DNA of 10,643 bases, taken from the NCBI GenBank assembly GCA_004151065.3, contig NWUY0300013568.1, positions 21,668-32,310 on the forward strand. Reading direction: 5' to 3'. This DNA comes from Larix sibirica. Lineage: Eukaryota; Streptophyta; Pinopsida; Pinales; Pinaceae. Of the stretch, positions 7,694 to 10,643 are shown one piece after another. Made by a program: the position numbers and the translations under genes. Within the stretch, counting starts at the first letter, position 1, and each line of letters opens with the position of its first letter. The notes beneath the pieces are model-generated. The model searched no databases, was not told where the DNA came from, and was given only the letters and a program-made list of their open reading frames with translations.

Positions 7694-7846
7694 CATCATT
7701 AGGGGATCCAGAGAAAAGTTAAAGAATATTTGAAAAGAGTATTTGATAAAATAAATAGAGACATCATTAGGGGATTTAGATAAGAGTTAAAGAATATTAG
7801 TGAAAGAATATTTGAAAATAATGATTGATAAAATATATAGAGACAT
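7694..7846 (+). repeat. Imperfect tandem repeat (about 68/85 bp)
   Basis: CATCATTAGGGGAT starts at 7694 and again at 7762. Both copies continue with GAGTTAAAGAATAT-like and TTTGATAAAATA/TTGATAAAATATATAGAGACAT-like sequence. Copy 2 is longer by an insertion that itself duplicates GAAAGAATAT. It forms the left edge of the purine-rich island. Confidence 0.8.
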
Positions 7847-8066
7847 AGATAAATGGTCGTTAGAATTTACTCAAACAATGATTAATAATTCATGAGTGAG
7901 TCAAAAACTAATTATGACTAACATGAAGAAAGATTGAATATGTATATTATGAAAATAAAAGATAAGGGGGGTTTACAGAGGATAGGTGAAATATATATAA
8001 AGAAATAAAAAATAATATAATGATAATTTTAGAAGAGAAAAAATGTCCAACAAATAATGGGAGAGG

Positions 8067-8112
8067 GAAATTCAAAAATAAATCAAGGAGAAATTCAAAA
8101 ATAAATTAAGGA
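8067..8112 (+). repeat. 23-bp tandem duplication
   Basis: GAAATTCAAAAATAAATCAA plus GGA at 8067-8089 is followed immediately by the same 23-mer with one C-to-T change at 8090-8112. Confidence 0.95.
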
Positions 8113-8238
8113 TTAAAGATATAAAAGTAAAACACAGGAAAATAAAATGAAGATTAATAAGGGAAGATATTGGATTAAGAGGAAAAGTATGAATAAAGAT
8201 ACAGACAAAGAATAAAGATAGAGGTACAGTAGGAATGG

Positions 8239-8254
8239 ATTAACGACCGTTAAT
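8239..8254. repeat. Inverted repeat ATTAACG-AC-CGTTAAT
   Basis: Two perfect 7-bp arms (8239-8245 and 8248-8254) are separated by two bases. The CCGTTA/TAACG core resembles MYB-type binding sites, but no adjacent gene supports a regulatory role. Confidence 0.6.
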
Positions 8255-8344
8255 GATTAAGATGGTGGATTAAGGGTTTCCTCGATTGGTTGAGCTTATA
8301 ACCATCTTCTCGGTTAATATTGTTAGGGTGCTTTTCTATTTCAA

Positions 8345-8734
8345 GAGCTTCTCTAATGAGGTGTGGAGGCAACGATGGCATTCAACTTAGTAGAGTTAGA
8401 GTATATGGCAACTTGTTCTGCTAGTTGTGATTCCATTTGCCTTCGCAACTTTTGTAGAGTTAGATGACTAGATGTTGGAGCCCATGACAATTTATTGTGA
8501 CAATCAAAGTTGCATCAAACTACCAGAATCTAGTTTTCTATGATCACTCTAAGTACATTTATATTCGATGCCATTTCCCGAGGGATAGAGTAAAGAAAGG
8601 AGCAACAGTTCTTGACTACATTCCTACATATTTGTAGGTTGCAGATTAAAGCCTTGGCAAAGGGTAAGTTTGAGATGCCTAGGTAGAAGCTTGTTGTGAT
8701 GGAGAATAATTTCTTTGCAAAGAGGGAGTGCTAG
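8345..8734 (+). pseudogene. Ty1/copia RNase H C-terminal remnant of pol
   Basis: This is the last part of a copia polyprotein spread over several frames. At 8363-8460 it reads VEATMAF...VELEYMATCSAS, the ALSSxEAEYxA block with the catalytic Glu. At 8484-8531 it reads TIYCDNQSCIKLPES, the YCDNQSxIxL block with a catalytic Asp. After a frame change, 8536-8628 reads FYDHSKYIYIRCHF...RDRVKKG...YIPT, the SKHIxIRYHFxRD block. After a further change, 8651-8734 reads ALAKGKFEM, a TAG at 8684-8686, then VVMENNFFAKREC and the terminal TAG. RNase H removes the RNA strand during reverse transcription. Frameshifts near 8465, 8533 and 8645 plus a stop show an old inactive copy. The first catalytic Asp block (GYxDxDWA) and everything upstream are missing. 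Confidence 0.92.
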
Positions 8735-9326
8735 TTTATCTGTTGCTTGTTGAGTGATTTGCTCTTGTTGTGAGTATAGCACATTCGTGGGAGAGAGTCT
8801 CATGAGGAATTTTGGACTCATAACCCCTTTTTCTATCTATTTTGGCACTTACGAGTTAGACTAGACTAGGAGGGCACACTAATTACGTTTTTGCATAAAA
8901 TAATTGTGTTGTTGCATAATAATATGTGGAGTGGTTGACTTGGTGCATCCGGGCATGTGCCTACCCATGTTTGGCACTACAAGAGTTAGTTACTTGGAGA
9001 AATGTGCTTGGCATGAGTTGTGATGTCACTAAGTACTAATTTCCTTGCAAAGAGGCAGTGTTAGTTTACTTGTTGCTCAATGAGTGTTTGACCCTTGCTG
9101 TGTGTATGGTGCATTAGAGAGAGGATGTTCTTTATCTATTTTGGCACTTAGGAGTTACACTGGACTAGGAGGGTGTACTACTAAGTTGCATAAAAATATG
9201 TGGAGTGGGTGACTGGACACATTTGGGCATGTGGTTATCCATGTTTGGCACATGGGGAGTGTATTACTTGAGTTAGTTACTTGGAGAAGTGTGCTTGGCA
9301 CGAGTTGTGATGTAACTAATTACCTT
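8706..9326 (+). repeat. Tandem duplication of pol end and 3' flank
   Basis: Copy 1 is about 8706-9037 and copy 2 about 9038-9326. Matching anchors are TTGCAAAGAGG (offset 330), TTTTGGCACTTA/ACGAGTTA (offset 299) and GTGCTTGGCA...GAGTTGTGATGT (offset 287). The falling offset reflects deletions in copy 2. Copy 2 again encodes NFLAKRQC and a stop, so the duplicated segment includes the last codons of the copia pol. The rest is GT-rich DNA, probably the region between pol and the 3' LTR or part of that LTR. Confidence 0.88.
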
Positions 9327-9600
9327 ATCACATGTGAGGCACTCTAGTTGGGGACGATTTTCTTGGACGGCAGAAGAGTGGGTTAAGGTGGACCAAGTCT
9401 TAGGGTGTTTTTTGGAGCGCTCCCTTCTAGAGGGTTCTTTTGTAAGTTCCACCCTCTCTTATTTTTTAAAAGAGTATGAGGAGGGCATTACTTAACTGAA
9501 TTCTTTTTGTTTTTGAGAGTTTGTGAGAAGCATAATTGTTGTTATGGAATCTAATATTCTAAGTAATAAAGAGATATGTGATTGCTGGAGGAGATGAATG
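9327..9600 (+). other. LTR-like or promoter-like segment
   Basis: Downstream of the pol-end repeats are a GGAGCGCTCC palindrome (9414-9423), a TTTTTTAAAAGAG box framed by CTCTT/AAGAG (9456-9474) that could act as a TATA region, and AATAAA at 9565-9570. The order TATA-like box then AATAAA about 100 bases later is what an LTR U3-R would show. It could therefore be the copia 3' LTR, but I could not define TG...CA ends. Confidence 0.4.
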
Positions 9601-10010
9601 TGTGGATCTGATTTTCTAGATCTGATATATCTTTTGTTATTGCTGATTCAGCATGCAGATCTGTTTTTTGTTTCTTGTTGAGCTGATTTATTTTACAGCT
9701 ATAATAACTAGTTGGGTTGGTGTTGTGTTGATGAACATGCATATATAGTTTTTGTATCTGATGTATATTTAACGTTGGGTTGGTGTTGTGCTGATTTAAT
9801 TTATAGATCTGATTTTCAGACTTATATTTTAAAAATCTAGTGTGTGGCTACTACTGGAATGATCTAACCTTCTGATATGCAGTGTCTACACTTGAATATT
9901 GCTTACAGTGTCTTGGTGTTTACACATCTGAAGTTTTGTCAGGTGTTTTAGAGGGTTTCAGATTCAGGTACAGGGCATAAGTTCTATGCATGTAGATCTG
10001 ATGTCATGAG
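9600..10010 (+). other. T-rich intron-like segment with GATCTG array
   Basis: GATCTG occurs at 9605, 9619, 9658, 9806 and 9995, four times as GATCTGAT, with TATCTGAT at 9755. The segment is T-rich on the plus strand and contains CTGAT branchpoint-like words followed by T-rich runs ending in CAG (for example before 9699 and 9884). A further direct repeat, GTTGGGTTGGTGTTGTG, occurs at 9711 and 9774. These traits are those of a plant first intron or 5' leader. No flanking coding exon is recognisable. Confidence 0.5.
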
Positions 10011-10643
10011 GTGAAATTCTAACAATGTGTAGGCTGAGAAACTCCATCTACATAAATAAACATAATTGGATACTCTATTCAATAGAAAAATCTTCGACTC
10101 ATGGTGAAAACATTAGGGTATTAAGATAGATCTTGGCTTGCGAGCAAGGATGTCAATGTAGTGCGATTCCTTGAGAAAAGAGAGAAGGAAGAAGCCCTTT
10201 GTCAGGTTGTGTTGAGGCAATGCCACCCATGTGGCTTTCATATCTCCTTAACACATGCCTTAATGATGGCTTCCAAAGGTACTTAGCGAACAAAGCACCC
10301 TAATAATGTGTGCCTTTTGAAGTGTTACATACTTCATCACACTCAAAAACATAAATATCAATGGGACTTTCCTCAATTTAATTATCATTATCTCATGGAA
10401 GACTTTTAAAACAAATGTTTGGGGCACATGTGGAGGCATCATCCACATTTGAACCTTTATACAAATAATACATAAAAGGTACTAGTTATATACAAAATAA
10501 TAGGTCGACATGAAAACGAGGATGTGTTGGCTTCTCTAAAGGCATCTCATTTTTAAGCCATTTATGGTGGAAGGTGTTTGTGTTGAAATTTCATCAAGTT
10601 AGGGTTTTGTACAGGAAAATAACAATTCATCATATTCTAATGC
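10011..10643. other. Unassigned non-coding end of window
   Basis: Ordinary AT-rich sequence. A 62-codon minus-strand frame (10448-10260) has no motif. A small GCCAC/GTGGC inverted repeat lies near 10222-10235. I see no element end, RNA gene or coding signature on either strand. Confidence 0.5.

Larger units (their letters stand above)
7690..8230 (+). other. Purine-rich, C-poor strand-asymmetric island
   Basis: By hand count, 223 of the 300 bases at 7921-8220 are purines (74%) and only 12 are C. Stops occur in every plus frame, so it is not coding there. It contains a 23-bp tandem duplication (8067-8089 and 8090-8112, one mismatch). It is much longer than a polypurine tract that primes plus-strand synthesis. 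Such asymmetric internal segments can occur in plant LTR elements, but I cannot assign a family. Confidence 0.65.

Noticed and set aside
9541-9563. TGTTG...AATCTAAT resembling the start of the 3110 LTR, considered as its 3' copy
   Set aside because: The match stops after about a dozen bases with a gap; nothing downstream resembles the rest of the 201-bp LTR.
1-10643. CRISPR arrays, tRNA or rRNA genes, bacterial operons or a novel defence system
   Set aside because: No regularly spaced identical repeats, no cloverleaf or A/B-box pair that I could fold, and all coding traces are eukaryotic retroelement remnants.

Overview
The window reads as intergenic DNA from a large, repeat-rich seed-plant nuclear genome. 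It is AT-rich, has no intact gene, and carries layers of decayed plant-type retroelements: an initiator-Met-tRNA primer-binding site, a Ty1/copia RNase H and an L1-type LINE. A conifer or other big-genome plant fits best, but that is inference; no marker identifies the species. One ambiguous base (6702) shows this is draft assembly sequence.

Layout: 1-2000 is unassigned AT-rich DNA with an (AT)8 microsatellite, short direct repeats and a palindrome. 2057-2339 is a 144-bp unit repeated twice in tandem. About 2380-3070, on the minus strand, is an L1-type LINE remnant: the C-terminal end of ORF1 followed by the N-terminus of the ORF2 endonuclease. At 3110 a plus-strand LTR retrotransposon begins, apparently inserted into the LINE. 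It has a 201-bp LTR (3110-3310), a textbook PBS (3312-3324), a leader of about 2.8 kb without credible ORFs, an 81-bp tandem repeat, and a gag-like reading frame from 6101 to about 6742 with two CCHC knuckles. That frame is broken by two nonsense codons and a 26-bp duplication around the N.

6840-7190 holds a degenerate repeat array in which a 19-bp dyad (GTGGT...ACCAC) recurs. 7190-7690 has a pyrimidine-rich stretch and telomere-like AGGGTTAGGG. 7690-8230 is a strongly purine-rich, strand-asymmetric island with internal tandem duplications. 8345-8734 is the C-terminal Ty1/copia RNase H in at least four frame segments, followed by a tandem duplication (8706-9326) that includes the last codons of pol. 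9327-9600 has a TATA-like motif, a small hairpin and an AATAAA. 9600-10010 is T-rich, intron-like DNA with five copies of GATCTG. 10010-10643 holds nothing I recognise.

No working pathway or operon is encoded. The informative content is the nesting order of elements, the gag-without-visible-pol arrangement, and several unexplained repeat motifs (the 19-bp dyad array, the GATCTG array and the purine island).
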